Source of the DNA: Lachnospiraceae bacterium | Lineage (GTDB): Bacteria > Bacillota > Clostridia > Lachnospirales > Lachnospiraceae | Reading direction: 5' to 3' | NCBI GenBank assembly: GCA_017479935.1 | Contig: JAFVBO010000118.1 | Span: 1 to 64,000 of the forward strand | DNA length: 64,000 bases | In this document: positions 36,564-46,066 of the stretch, piece after piece | Numbering within the stretch: the stretch's first letter is position 1 | How the letters are laid out: every line of letters begins with the position of its first letter | The notes under the pieces: generated by a model | Seen by the model: only the letters and a program-made list of their open reading frames with translations | Told to the model about the DNA's origin: nothing | The model's database searches: none | Translations under genes and position numbers: made by a program

Positions 36564-38415
36564 GCTTTTGGCAAAGCGACGGGCGGTGCTGCTGTGCGGC
36601 GTGCTTTTGTGCTGTCTTTTGTTCGGAGGCTGCAGACTTTTAAAAGAGTACGCTTTTTTCTCAGTAGGATCTGAGAATGTTGGCGCTTTGAAAGATAAGA
36701 ATGAAAGTGTCTTTTATCCGGTAGTTGTAGTAGACAGCCTTTTTTACCAGGTGGAAGAGCCGGCAGGCATGGTGCCAAAAAATGAGAATATCACCTTTTT
36801 TCTGAATTATGAGCCGGGGTTTACCTTTGCTTCCTGCGACTATGCCACTTATCGGGTACAGGAAACGGAAGAAGGAGTTTTCTTGACCTTAGAGGATGTC
36901 AATGCCCCGACGCGGGTGTATGTGACATCCCAAAAAAAGAAACCGGATCCGGAGCCGGCGAGGATCGTTACGCTGACCTACGATGCGAACGGAGGGATCT
37001 GGACGGGAAACCGGGAGGATCCAAGAGGCCTGCAAAGCCAAACGGTTACCCTGACAACGCATATCCGTCCTAATACGCTGAACGGAAACGGGCTGACCCG
37101 CGAGGGATATACGCTTACCGGCTGGAATACAAAGGCAGATGGGAGCGGAACACATGTGGGGCTGGGAAGCCGGACAGACACCAATATCGGGATCCTGTAC
37201 GCGGAGTGGGCTGCCTGGACCGATCCGTCTTATTTCACCTATCGGAGAAACGAAAATGGCGTCATCCTTACCGGCTATAAAGGCCCCGGCAGCTTAGACA
37301 GTCTTGTAATCCCTGCGCGTTTAGATGGACTTGCCGTCACCGAAATTGCAGGATCCTTTACAACGAACATGCCTTGTAAAAGCCTACAGGCAAAGGCGCT
37401 GATCCTGCCGGACGGTGTCCGGGAGGTGGAAAGTTCCGCTTTTTCGATGGCGGAGTTTGAGGAACTCTTTTTCTTTGACAGCCTGACAATGATGGGGGAG
37501 AGGGCGTTTTTTACACCTGTGAGGACAGTCCATATCCAGGCGGCTATGCCGCCGGTCTATCAGAAAAACAACGCCAACGCTGCTTTTGCGGACAAGCTGG
37601 ATCGTCTGATGCTGGCGCAGGGGAAAAAGAAGCTTGCCCTGTTTGCAGGCTGCAGCTTATCCTATGGGCTGGACAGCAGTTTAGTGGAGGCGTCTTTTCC
37701 GGACTATGAAGTTTTCAACCTGGGGGTAATCGGCGGGATCAGCGCGCGGTTTCAGATGGATATTATCGAACGGTTTCTGGAGCCGGGGGACACTTTTGTC
37801 CATGCTCCGGAGGAGATGAGCGGAGGACAATTGTACTTCGACATTTCCTGTGACTATCGGATGTTCATTATGGTGGAAGGAAACTACGATCTGCTTTCCC
37901 TGGCGGACTTATCCTACGCGGAGGATCTTTGGAAGGCGTATAACATGTACGTGAAAATGAAGTCCGAGGAAGAACCGGGAAGCTATGAAGACTTTAGCCT
38001 GGATTATAATCATTACGGGGATATTCTGCTGCCAAGGCCCTTTGAGGAGGATAACGCCGAAAAACGGGACGTTTCCTACAACAACGGGGAGTATGTCTTC
38101 TCCTGCGAGTATCTGACGGACCGCGCGATGGACCGGCTGTGCGGGATGTATGACTCTTTAAAAGAGAAGGGGATTAACGTCCTCATTTCCTATGCGCCGG
38201 TTAATCTGGACGGGCTGGCAGATCTGGACGGGGCCATAGAATTTGAAAAGAGGTTTACAGCCATGCTGAAAGAACGCGGTTGGCAGCCCGTGTCCCGCCT
38301 GGAGGATTACCTGTTTCAGGGACGGTATTTTTATGATTCGGATTATCATTTGAATGAGTACGGAGCGCTGCTGCGAACAAGGATACTCATCTCGGATTTG
38401 TTTGATATTTTGTGA
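36535..38415 (+). CDS. Lipoprotein with InlB B-repeat, LRR_5 and SGNH-like domain
   Basis: A 626-residue lipoprotein, lipid cysteine at residue 33 (LLFGGC). Domains in order: an N-terminal beta region; an InlB/Listeria-Bacteroides B-repeat (about 143-226; TLTYDANGG, GYTLTGWNTKADGSG, YAEWA); a BspA-type LRR_5 stretch (about 235-345; LILPDGVREVESSAF); and an SGNH-like domain (about 360-626) with nucleophile block FAGCSLSYGLDSS and Asp/His block YFYDSDYHLNEYG. It has the same modules as its upstream neighbour but in opposite order. Homologous end to end with the lipoprotein at 44.3 kb. A TGGGG site lies six bases before the ATG. Probably a surface esterase or acyltransferase targeting glycans. 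Confidence 0.78.
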   Translation: MQIVWSVKNKLLAKRRAVLLCGVLLCCLLFGGCRLLKEYAFFSVGSENVGALKDKNESVFYPVVVVDSLFYQVEEPAGMVPKNENITFFLNYEPGFTFASCDYATYRVQETEEGVFLTLEDVNAPTRVYVTSQKKKPDPEPARIVTLTYDANGGIWTGNREDPRGLQSQTVTLTTHIRPNTLNGNGLTREGYTLTGWNTKADGSGTHVGLGSRTDTNIGILYAEWAAWTDPSYFTYRRNENGVILTGYKGPGSLDSLVIPARLDGLAVTEIAGSFTTNMPCKSLQAKALILPDGVREVESSAFSMAEFEELFFFDSLTMMGERAFFTPVRTVHIQAAMPPVYQKNNANAAFADKLDRLMLAQGKKKLALFAGCSLSYGLDSSLVEASFPDYEVFNLGVIGGISARFQMDIIERFLEPGDTFVHAPEEMSGGQLYFDISCDYRMFIMVEGNYDLLSLADLSYAEDLWKAYNMYVKMKSEEEPGSYEDFSLDYNHYGDILLPRPFEEDNAEKRDVSYNNGEYVFSCEYLTDRAMDRLCGMYDSLKEKGINVLISYAPVNLDGLADLDGAIEFEKRFTAMLKERGWQPVSRLEDYLFQGRYFYDSDYHLNEYGALLRTRILISDLFDIL

Positions 38416-38489
38416 CAATTATGCAAGATTAAACGTGGCAAGAAATGTAAAAATTCACAGAAGCATATTGAATAGGAAGGAAAGTGTAT

Positions 38490-38944
38490 ATGCGGACAAG
38501 GTGGAACTTTTCTCCGACGATCACAATACGCCCTACATGGACAGCTTCGGCTGTATTCCGTTTTATCGCTCCAAAACCGCTGAAAGCCTGGCTGATACGG
38601 TGGAGTTAAATCCCGCCTTTCTGGAAAACGGGCTTCCTGTTTTGTACGGGTACTATGAAGATCTCCGCAATAAGGGGGTTGCAATCTACGTTTCCTATGC
38701 CTGTACCAACATGGATGCGGTTCCCAAAGAGCAACGGGATAACGTGACGGAGATGAATGACTTGTTTGATCAGGCTGTTTTAGCGTGCAGGGCTGTACCG
38801 GTTTCGACGCTTAGTGATTATCTTTTCACGCAGACGGATTTTTACGACACCAATTATCATCTGTTGTCAAATGCTGCGACAGACAATACGGCCAGATGGC
38901 TAAGAGATCTGAGGGCGGCGATGGATGAGTTTCCTCCTGACTGA
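38490..38944 (+). pseudogene. Truncated SGNH-domain fragment
   Basis: About 150 residues matching only the last part of the SGNH lipoproteins (CIPFYRSKTAESLAD, VAIYVSYACTNMDAV, DFYDTNYHLLSN). The closest relative is the chimeric remnant at 9.8-10.7 kb. Signal peptide, B-repeat, LRR and nucleophile-serine block are all absent. The open frame extends back to 38354, but that part overlaps the intact SGNH gene and a spacer without homology. It is a leftover of a duplicated paralogue. Confidence 0.75.
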
Positions 38945-39154
38945 TTTTGTCAGACGTTTGGTCTTTCTGTTTGTGGTTTGTCGCTGAAAAAACCCTCTTT
39001 CGTCCTCATCCGATGGGAGTATGTCCCTTAGAATGGCTGTATGTAGCCCGTGTATTGCGCAGTTTTCCGCGAGAAGATAAACTTAGGGCCAGATCGCGAA
39101 GGCAATGCGCTTTCGCATAGGATAGCCTTTTTCATGAAGATAAGGAGGACAAAG

Positions 39155-40444
39155 ATGAAAAAGAGAAAATTGCTTGCTGCTGCTATGGCAGGGGGACTTG
39201 CCCTGATGCTGGCTTTCACGGGTTGTGGAAAACGGCCGGTTTCCCAGAGCGGTTCTCAACCCGGTAACGACCCTTCCCAGTCAGTGGTAGAACAGGGCCC
39301 CATCATGGAATTTGTCGCTGCTGACAAGACGAACTGGGATAAGGTTGTCAACATCGGTTCCTATAGCTACACGATCAAAGTTACCTTAGACGCCGACGGC
39401 ACTCTGGAACTGGCAGGCACCTGCGTCGGAAAAGCGCAGCAAGCGGAGCAGAGTGGCCCCAACAGAGGCGGCGGCTCCGATCCGAGCGCCACACCGGCTG
39501 AGGATGTGGAAGAACCGGATGAGGCGAAGATGAGAAGCCTTGACTTCAAGCAGACCGGTACCTGGACCAAGGAAGAAGGCTTAGGCTACACGCTTGTCCT
39601 GGCAGATGCGGTTGTCACGAAGACGAATTATGACAAGGCCAGCGCCCGTCAGTACTTTTATCTGCCCATCTACGCGAACGATGCGAATGCCGGTCTTATC
39701 CAGTTCCAGGGCAAGGACGTCAATTTCCGCAAGGAGATGGCTTCCGACTACGAGCGGTTTGAAATTCGCGACGCGAAATACAGCTTCGAAGCGAACGGCT
39801 CAACTGCTACCGGAAACTCCAGCACCACGAGCGTATGGCTTGAGAATGACGGCTCCGCCAACTGCCTGGTACAGTCCGGTTCCAACCCCACTTACAAACA
39901 TGGTTTCTGGGAGATGGATCCTGAAACGAAGAACATTACAGTTTCCCTTTGGGGAACCGATTACTACGCCATCTACTGCGATGTTGCCGGAAAAGAAGGC
40001 TATCGCTTAAGCTATGACGGATCCCTGCTTTACTCCAACACCGAGGCTTCCTATGTAGATGAAGACTTCGACGGCAAGACCGTTTCGACGCTGCAGTGCT
40101 ATGAGGGAGACTATACGCTGAACCTGACCGAGAAAGGCATCGCTGTATTAATGCAGAATGGCTCCAGAAGCAAGGATGGTACCTACACCGGCGAAGGCGA
40201 CAGCCTGGTAGTGGTTTTAGACGGCACCACCTATACTGCTGCGGACGGCAAGCTGAATATTTCCTGGACCAGCGGCTCGGGTTCTTCCGCCAGCACTGTG
40301 GAAAGAGTCTTTAACACCGACGGCTCCAAACCCGATGCACCGGCAGCCACCCAGGGCGGTGAAGCGCAGGGCGGCGAGCCCGGTTCCGCTGAGGCCGGTT
40401 CCGGTGAAAATGCGGAAGGCGGCGAAGCCCCTGCAGGCAACTGA
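39155..40444 (+). CDS. Lipoprotein of unknown function
   Basis: A 429-residue lipoprotein: signal MKKRKLLAAAMAGGLALMLAF with lipobox FTGC. The mature part is beta-rich with repeated short strands (TYTGEGDSLVVVLDGTTYTAADGKLNI) and has low-complexity Gly/Ser/Glu-rich linkers near residues 30-50, 105-130 and at the C-terminus (GGEAQGGEPGSAEAG). No family or catalytic motif recognised. AAGGAGGA lies six bases upstream. It heads a probable three-gene operon with a membrane protein and a double-anchored GH3, so it may bind the substrate of that enzyme. The shared C-ending codon bias suggests strong expression. Confidence 0.7.
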   Translation: MKKRKLLAAAMAGGLALMLAFTGCGKRPVSQSGSQPGNDPSQSVVEQGPIMEFVAADKTNWDKVVNIGSYSYTIKVTLDADGTLELAGTCVGKAQQAEQSGPNRGGGSDPSATPAEDVEEPDEAKMRSLDFKQTGTWTKEEGLGYTLVLADAVVTKTNYDKASARQYFYLPIYANDANAGLIQFQGKDVNFRKEMASDYERFEIRDAKYSFEANGSTATGNSSTTSVWLENDGSANCLVQSGSNPTYKHGFWEMDPETKNITVSLWGTDYYAIYCDVAGKEGYRLSYDGSLLYSNTEASYVDEDFDGKTVSTLQCYEGDYTLNLTEKGIAVLMQNGSRSKDGTYTGEGDSLVVVLDGTTYTAADGKLNISWTSGSGSSASTVERVFNTDGSKPDAPAATQGGEAQGGEPGSAEAGSGENAEGGEAPAGN

Positions 40445-40482
40445 TAATTCTGATAATAAATACGAATTGAGGAGATAGGATC

Positions 40483-41118
40483 ATGACAGAAGCTGAGATC
40501 AAAGAAAAACTCGACGGGATGAAAAAAACCCGTAAAAAACTCCAGACCCTGACCACTATCGTGTCGCTTGCGTCCATCGCACTCCTGATCGCTTATAACT
40601 TTCTGGGCGTGACGTTCATGCAGGTCAGCACAAAGGATACCATCATTTCCGCAGCCAATTTCACGGAAGGCTTCACCTTCCCAGGCTGGCAGATGGTTTT
40701 CTGGGGCTGCGGCGGTCAGTTTATTTATCAGGACAACCTTATTGACCCGAACCCCTGGGCGATTGTAGGCATGGTGGGAACCATCCTTGTCCTCATCATC
40801 TGCACGGCTACCTATAAGGCCGGAAAGAATATGACGAAGGCTGTGAAGGAGTTTATCTCCGGCGCGTTCCTTTGCTATTCCGCCTGTGTGCTTAGTTTCT
40901 TTATTGTTCCCCTTGCCATGATGTTTGTGACAAGCGGCGGTGTTTACAATTTCGCCAGCTACGTGTACGATGACGGAACCCTTTTCATCCCTACCAACCT
41001 CTGTGTCGCTCTTGGCGTAGTGCTGGCTGTGTTCGCGGTGGTGAAGTTCTATAACGGCGCATTTCTTCTGAAGCAGAAAGCTTTTGCGAAGAAGTACGCA
41101 CCGAAAAAAAATAAATAA
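40483..41118 (+). CDS. Four-helix membrane protein paired with a GH3 enzyme
   Basis: A 211-residue membrane protein: a charged N-terminus (EIKEKLDGMKKTRKKLQ), about four membrane helices (TTIVSLASIALLIAYNFLGV; WAIVGMVGTILVLIICTA; GAFLCYSACVLSFFIVPLAM; LCVALGVVLAVFAVVKFY), an outside loop with FTFPGWQMVFWGCGGQF, and a basic C-terminus (KKYAPKKNK). No family recognised. It lies 38 bp after the lipoprotein and 17 bp before the GH3 gene, the same arrangement as the smaller protein at 31.6 kb. Likely a membrane partner of that GH3. Confidence 0.72.
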   Translation: MTEAEIKEKLDGMKKTRKKLQTLTTIVSLASIALLIAYNFLGVTFMQVSTKDTIISAANFTEGFTFPGWQMVFWGCGGQFIYQDNLIDPNPWAIVGMVGTILVLIICTATYKAGKNMTKAVKEFISGAFLCYSACVLSFFIVPLAMMFVTSGGVYNFASYVYDDGTLFIPTNLCVALGVVLAVFAVVKFYNGAFLLKQKAFAKKYAPKKNK

Positions 41119-41135
41119 AGGAGGAGGATATCAAA

Positions 41136-44129
41136 ATGAATAATGCCGCAAAGAAAAAAGTCATATCCAAGTCGGTCGTTACGGCTCTTGTGGCAGCACT
41201 TGCTGTTGCGCTCACATTCACGCTGAACGCCTATTCAGACTGGGTTGACACATGGCTTGGCCATGGCGCCATGACTGTTACCGAAACTTCCGGACTGACC
41301 GGTGAATACATTGAGTTTACTGCAAAAACCAACGAAGAAGCTCGTGACAACGCGGCCGCCGCAACGTTAAAGACCGCTGAGGAAGGAATGATCCTTCTCC
41401 GCAACGACGATAACGCAGCGCTGCCGGTATCCGCCGATACCAAGATTACCATCCTTGGCTACTACGCATGGCACAACAACATGTCCGGCGGCGAGGATCC
41501 CGCTACCACAGCAAATGCGATTTCCCTTGGCAAAGGCCTTGAGGCCGCTTTTGACACCAATGCGGAAGTGAATGCTCTGTATGCTTCCACCAACGGCGAT
41601 TTCGCTGATCCTGCAAGCACGTTCGCTTCCGTCGAGAAGAGCTTTGAAGAGTACGATACCGCTGTGATCGTGATTAAGCGTAACTCCGGTGAAGGTAACG
41701 ACCAGGTTCGTGTAAAGAACGACAACGGCGTACAGCGTACCGGCCTTTCCCTTGATACGGCTGAGTACAAGCTGATTGATTACGCTTCCAAACACTGCTC
41801 CAAGGTGGTCATTGTCATCAACTCCGCAAACGCGATGGAACTGCCTTGGCTGGATCCCAATGACATCGGCTACACCGGTACTATGTACACCGATCCCTAT
41901 TCGGGCAATTCCTACGACTTCTCCGGCATCAAGGCCGCCATCTGGGCAGGCTGCTGCGGAAGCCAGGGCGGCACGGCCCTTGCTGAAATCCTGAAGGGCG
42001 AAGTGAATCCCTCCGGCCACACCCCGGACATCTATGTACGCGATGTGAAGAATGAGCCGACCTTTGTCAACTTCGGAAACTTTGAGTACACGAACGGCCG
42101 CAGCCTTGACACCTACCAGGGCGCATCTGTTTTCTTCGTAGAGTACGAAGAAGGCATCTACATCGGCTATCGCTATCATGAGACAGCTGCTGCGGAAGCC
42201 GCGAAAGGCAACTATGCCGGCTATGACTACGACGAGAATGTTCTGTATCCCTTCGGATACGGCCTTAGCTACACCACGTTCGACATGGCGTATGAAGGAA
42301 CTCCTTCCTATGACGCTGCCACCGACAGCTACACCTTCCAGGTAAAGGTTACGAACACCGGCTCTGTGGCAGGTAAGGGCGTTGCGCAGATTTACGTTTC
42401 CCAGCCTTGGGAAAAGGGACAGGTGGAAAAGAGCCATGTCCAGCTGGTAGGCTTCGCGAAGACGAAGATTCTGGAGCCGAACGCAAGCGAAGTTCTCACC
42501 ATCACTGCCCTCAGAGACTACTTCACGAACTATGACTACAAGGATGCCAAGGCATACACCCTTGACGCCGGCGACTACAAGTTCTATCTGTCCGAGAACA
42601 GCCATTCCTGGGCTTCCATCGCGGATGACGACTCCAGCAAGGTCTGGACGCACAACATCGCTTCCAAGATTGTTTACAACGAGGACGGCGCAGGCAAGCG
42701 TACCACCGACCTGGTTGTTGCTACCAACGCCATGGACGATGAGACGAACTACAAGTTCAAAGCCTACAACGAAGGCAGCACCGGCGACGGCTTCATCCAC
42801 ACCATGAGCCGCGAAGACTTCGCTGCTTCCTTCCCCACCGCCCCCACCGGCGATGACCTGATTGTTTCCGATGCCCGCGCGATCAGACAGATTGAGATCT
42901 ACGACGTATGGGCCGAAGACCAGAACCCGATCAAGGAGATGCCGGTAGTCAACACCGACGAAACCAACTACACTTTAGTGGAGCTGCGCGGTGTGGACTT
43001 CGATGATCCGATGTGGGAAGACTACATCAACCAGTTCACTCTTGAGTCCATGGTCAAGATGTTCAGCAACGGCGGCTGGAACGAGCTGGCCGATACCGAC
43101 AACGGTGTCCCGATCAGCTACGACGCCGACTCGCCTTACGGCTTCTACGCCGGCATGCTGAAGATCAGCCAGTACCCTCACAACATCTGGTACTGCGGTG
43201 CTCCGATGGTATCCGCTACCTTCAACCTGGAAATCGCTACCGAGCTTGGCTATGCCTTCGCGGAAGAAGCATGGCTCTTCAAGCAGGATGACGGTCAGCC
43301 TGTAACCGGTCTGTACGGCTACGGCACCAACACCCACCGCTCCGGTTTCGGCGGCCGTAACTACGAGTACTATTCCGAAGATCCTGTTCTGGCCGGCAAG
43401 TTCGCGGCTACCGAGGCGTCCTCCGCTTCCGAGAAGGGTCTGATCTGCTTCATGAAGCACTATGCTTTGAACGATCAGGAAACGAACCGTCAGAACAACG
43501 GCTACTGCGCATGGTGCGATGAGCAGGCCTTCCGTGAAATCTACAACCGCTCCTTCGAAATCTACATGAAGGAAGCCAAGATGAACGTCAACTACTATGG
43601 CCTGGATGAGAACGAGGAAGTTACGATGCTGAGCAAGGTAATGCCTGCCGCGACCGGCATCATGACCTGCTACAACCGTATCGGTGCTACCTACGGCGGT
43701 GCTTCCAACGTCATCAACCAGATTCTCCGTGACGAGATCGGCTTTAAGGGCACTGTCCTGACCGATGCCGGCGGCGAGCCCAACACCTACATGACCACGG
43801 ACTTCGCGCTCCGCAGAGGCCAGAACCTGACCCTGACCAACAACGGTACCAACGGTCTGTACGACACCGAGAGTCCTACCGCTGTTTACTGGCTGAAGCA
43901 GTCCACGCATTATCTGCTTTACAACAAGGCTAACTCCAACGCAGTCATGGGCCTGACGCCCGGCGCAGTCATCAGCTACGGCATCTCCCCTCGTGAGATC
44001 ATCCAGTACGTGATCTGGGGTCTGGCTGCCCTGATTGTCCTGCTTGAGGTTATCTCCATCGTCCTCATTGCTACTGGCAGAAAGACGGTAGAAGAGGTCG
44101 AGGAAGAGGATGACGATTACGATTATTAA
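41136..44129 (+). CDS. Membrane-anchored reversed-order GH3 beta-glycosidase
   Basis: A 997-residue GH3 enzyme in reversed domain order. N-terminal membrane helix (VVTALVAALAVALTFTLNAY), alpha/beta sandwich (EGMILLRNDDNAALPV; EEGIYIGYRYHETA), FnIII-like domain (VKVTNTGSVAGKGVAQIYV) and TIM barrel (about 620-910). The barrel has THRSGFGGRNYEYYSEDP, MKHYALNDQETNRQNNG and likely nucleophile Asp877 in GTVLTDAGGE. A C-terminal membrane helix (VIWGLAALIVLLEVISIVLI) precedes an acidic tail ending EEEDDDYDY. The acidic tail is unlike the basic tail of the related enzyme at 32.0 kb. GGAGGAGGATATC precedes the ATG. Codon use is among the most biased in the window, suggesting high expression. Confidence 0.88.
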   Translation: MNNAAKKKVISKSVVTALVAALAVALTFTLNAYSDWVDTWLGHGAMTVTETSGLTGEYIEFTAKTNEEARDNAAAATLKTAEEGMILLRNDDNAALPVSADTKITILGYYAWHNNMSGGEDPATTANAISLGKGLEAAFDTNAEVNALYASTNGDFADPASTFASVEKSFEEYDTAVIVIKRNSGEGNDQVRVKNDNGVQRTGLSLDTAEYKLIDYASKHCSKVVIVINSANAMELPWLDPNDIGYTGTMYTDPYSGNSYDFSGIKAAIWAGCCGSQGGTALAEILKGEVNPSGHTPDIYVRDVKNEPTFVNFGNFEYTNGRSLDTYQGASVFFVEYEEGIYIGYRYHETAAAEAAKGNYAGYDYDENVLYPFGYGLSYTTFDMAYEGTPSYDAATDSYTFQVKVTNTGSVAGKGVAQIYVSQPWEKGQVEKSHVQLVGFAKTKILEPNASEVLTITALRDYFTNYDYKDAKAYTLDAGDYKFYLSENSHSWASIADDDSSKVWTHNIASKIVYNEDGAGKRTTDLVVATNAMDDETNYKFKAYNEGSTGDGFIHTMSREDFAASFPTAPTGDDLIVSDARAIRQIEIYDVWAEDQNPIKEMPVVNTDETNYTLVELRGVDFDDPMWEDYINQFTLESMVKMFSNGGWNELADTDNGVPISYDADSPYGFYAGMLKISQYPHNIWYCGAPMVSATFNLEIATELGYAFAEEAWLFKQDDGQPVTGLYGYGTNTHRSGFGGRNYEYYSEDPVLAGKFAATEASSASEKGLICFMKHYALNDQETNRQNNGYCAWCDEQAFREIYNRSFEIYMKEAKMNVNYYGLDENEEVTMLSKVMPAATGIMTCYNRIGATYGGASNVINQILRDEIGFKGTVLTDAGGEPNTYMTTDFALRRGQNLTLTNNGTNGLYDTESPTAVYWLKQSTHYLLYNKANSNAVMGLTPGAVISYGISPREIIQYVIWGLAALIVLLEVISIVLIATGRKTVEEVEEEDDDYDY

Positions 44130-44198
44130 TGTCGTATGAGCCAGGGGAATCCTGTTCCCTTGTTTCTCATAGAGTTCTTTGGTTTTCTCATCTTCCGG

Positions 44199-44236
44199 GA
44201 GAGGCCGCCCGTTAAGGGCGGCTTTCTCCTGTTTAA
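44199..44236 (+). terminator. Intrinsic terminator after the GH3 operon
   Basis: GAGAGGCCGCCC and GGGCGGCTTTCTC form a stem around GTTAA, followed by CTGTTT. A weaker hairpin AGGGGAA/TTCCCTT lies nearer the stop codon at about 44144-44162. Confidence 0.7.
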
Positions 44237-44288
44237 GAATTTTTAAATGCCCTCTTTTTGAGGAATACGACTGGGAGGAGGTTCTGTC

Positions 44289-46058
44289 ATGAAACGCAAA
44301 GCGGTTATATGGCTTTTGGTGGTAGCGGTGTTCTTTTTGGCTGCCTGTCAAAGTGAGGATCATGCTTCCGGAACCATCAGGGCATTTGTGATGGAAGGTG
44401 AGCATTATCGGGCAGAATCCGGGGCGGTATCCTTAGAATCGGGAGACAGCGCGCTGTTCTATATTCAGACCGACCCGGGTTATGAGATCACGGGAACGAC
44501 CTATACCGGCGAATATACAATCTCTTCTTACCAGGGTTTTACAAAACTGGAGCTTCTCAACGTGTATTATCCCATTCGCGTTCATTTGATCGCCAGCAAC
44601 TATTCTCCAATGATCACCTATATGGCGAACGGAGGAGAACCGGCCGGAAAAGAAGGAAAAGAAGTAACCAGAAATTATGATGTACACGATCGCCCTCGCC
44701 CCAACGTGTCAATCGGAACGGATCTGTTTGTCCGGGACGGCTATACCATGACCGGATGGAATACAGAGGCGGATGGAAGCGGAATGTCGGTGGGCCTGGG
44801 AAGCCGTGTGACGGTGGGGGACAGTCTCACGCTCTACGCACAGTGGGCCAGGTGGACGGAAGGATCGTTGTTTTCCTATATCACACAGGATGGATACGCA
44901 GTGATCACCGGGTACGCGGGGCAGGAAGAAACACTGGTTATACCGGAGATGTTGGGAGGATGTCCGGTGACGCGGATCACTTCTTATGCATTGAAAGGAT
45001 GTAATGCCAGCTATGTCGTTTTGCCAAAGACATTGGTGAAGATAGAAGAAAACGCGTTTTATGGGGCTCTTCTTCGGGAACTGAGCTTTTTCGACAACAT
45101 CGAATATATCACGGACACCTGCTTTACCGGCTGCGAGAATTTCTCCACTTTACACATCAGCGCCATAGAGGACCCTTATGGCTTTTCCTTTCGTCGGGAA
45201 AGCGTGCTGGCGGACAAGCTGGATCTGCTGATCACCACGATGGGAGAGGACCGCCTTGTTTTTTACGGAGGGTGTTCCGTGTGGTATAACCTGATCGGAT
45301 CCGACGTCAAAAAAGCGTTTGGGGATTCGTATACGGTCGTCAACATGGGCTTAAACGGCGTTTCCAGCTCCCTGTTTCAGATGGAGATCATCAAAAACTT
45401 CCTCACGGACCGGGACATTTTCATCCATACGCCGGAAATTTCCAGTGACCAGCAGCTTTTAAACACCACAAAGATGACCATGAATGACGATAAGCTCTGG
45501 TGCGCGCTGGAATACAATTATGACCTGGTATCGCTCGTGGACATCCGCCTGTTTGAAAGCGGTGTGCTGGAAAGCCTGCGCCTTTACCTGGACAAGAAAA
45601 AGCCGGGGGGAAGCTACACGGATATTTATCACGACAGTAAGGGATACGAGTATTTTGACGATACCGGTTCGATCCCCTATTACCGGGACAAGGCCGAGGA
45701 AAGCCTGGTGGATACGATTCTTTTGGAGGATCATTATCTGGAGGATCTTTCCCGGCTGGAAGCGGAGTATCAATCCATCCTGGAAAAGGGGACACGCATT
45801 TATGTTTCCTACGCCTGCATCGACATTGACAGCGTACCGGACGAAGAACGGGGGAACGTTACCCGGATGGGCAGGCGGTATGAGGAAGTGTTTTCGGGAA
45901 TGAACGGTGTCACGCTGATCAGCGATATCTATGATTTTCTGTATCATGACGGGGACTTTTACGATACGGTGTATCATCTGCTCACGATTCCTGCGCAGCA
46001 CTGCACGGAGGTGTGGATCCGCGATATCAAGGCGCAGATGGAAGTGGAAGAGAGGTGA
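44289..46058 (+). CDS. Lipoprotein with InlB B-repeat, LRR_5 and SGNH-like domain
   Basis: A 589-residue lipoprotein, lipobox LAAC (VVAVFFLAACQSED). Same order as the 36.5-kb protein: N-terminal beta region, InlB B-repeat (about 114-195; ITYMANGGEPAG, GYTMTGWNTEADGSG, YAQWA), LRR_5 (about 205-290; YVVLPKTLVKIEENAF) and an SGNH-like domain (about 315-589). The latter has nucleophile block FYGGCSVWYN, then MGLNGVSSS and the Asp/His block DFYDTVYHLL. GGGAGGAGG precedes the ATG and a terminator separates it from the GH3 operon. Its SGNH half is the best full-length match for the remnant at 9.8-10.7 kb. Probably a surface acyl-esterase or transferase. Confidence 0.78.
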   Translation: MKRKAVIWLLVVAVFFLAACQSEDHASGTIRAFVMEGEHYRAESGAVSLESGDSALFYIQTDPGYEITGTTYTGEYTISSYQGFTKLELLNVYYPIRVHLIASNYSPMITYMANGGEPAGKEGKEVTRNYDVHDRPRPNVSIGTDLFVRDGYTMTGWNTEADGSGMSVGLGSRVTVGDSLTLYAQWARWTEGSLFSYITQDGYAVITGYAGQEETLVIPEMLGGCPVTRITSYALKGCNASYVVLPKTLVKIEENAFYGALLRELSFFDNIEYITDTCFTGCENFSTLHISAIEDPYGFSFRRESVLADKLDLLITTMGEDRLVFYGGCSVWYNLIGSDVKKAFGDSYTVVNMGLNGVSSSLFQMEIIKNFLTDRDIFIHTPEISSDQQLLNTTKMTMNDDKLWCALEYNYDLVSLVDIRLFESGVLESLRLYLDKKKPGGSYTDIYHDSKGYEYFDDTGSIPYYRDKAEESLVDTILLEDHYLEDLSRLEAEYQSILEKGTRIYVSYACIDIDSVPDEERGNVTRMGRRYEEVFSGMNGVTLISDIYDFLYHDGDFYDTVYHLLTIPAQHCTEVWIRDIKAQMEVEER

Positions 46059-46066
46059 CGAGGAAA

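Noticed and set aside
38354-38489. 5' part of the open frame of the truncated SGNH fragment
   Set aside because: It overlaps the intact SGNH gene in another frame and shows no similarity to the paralogues; similarity begins near 38490.
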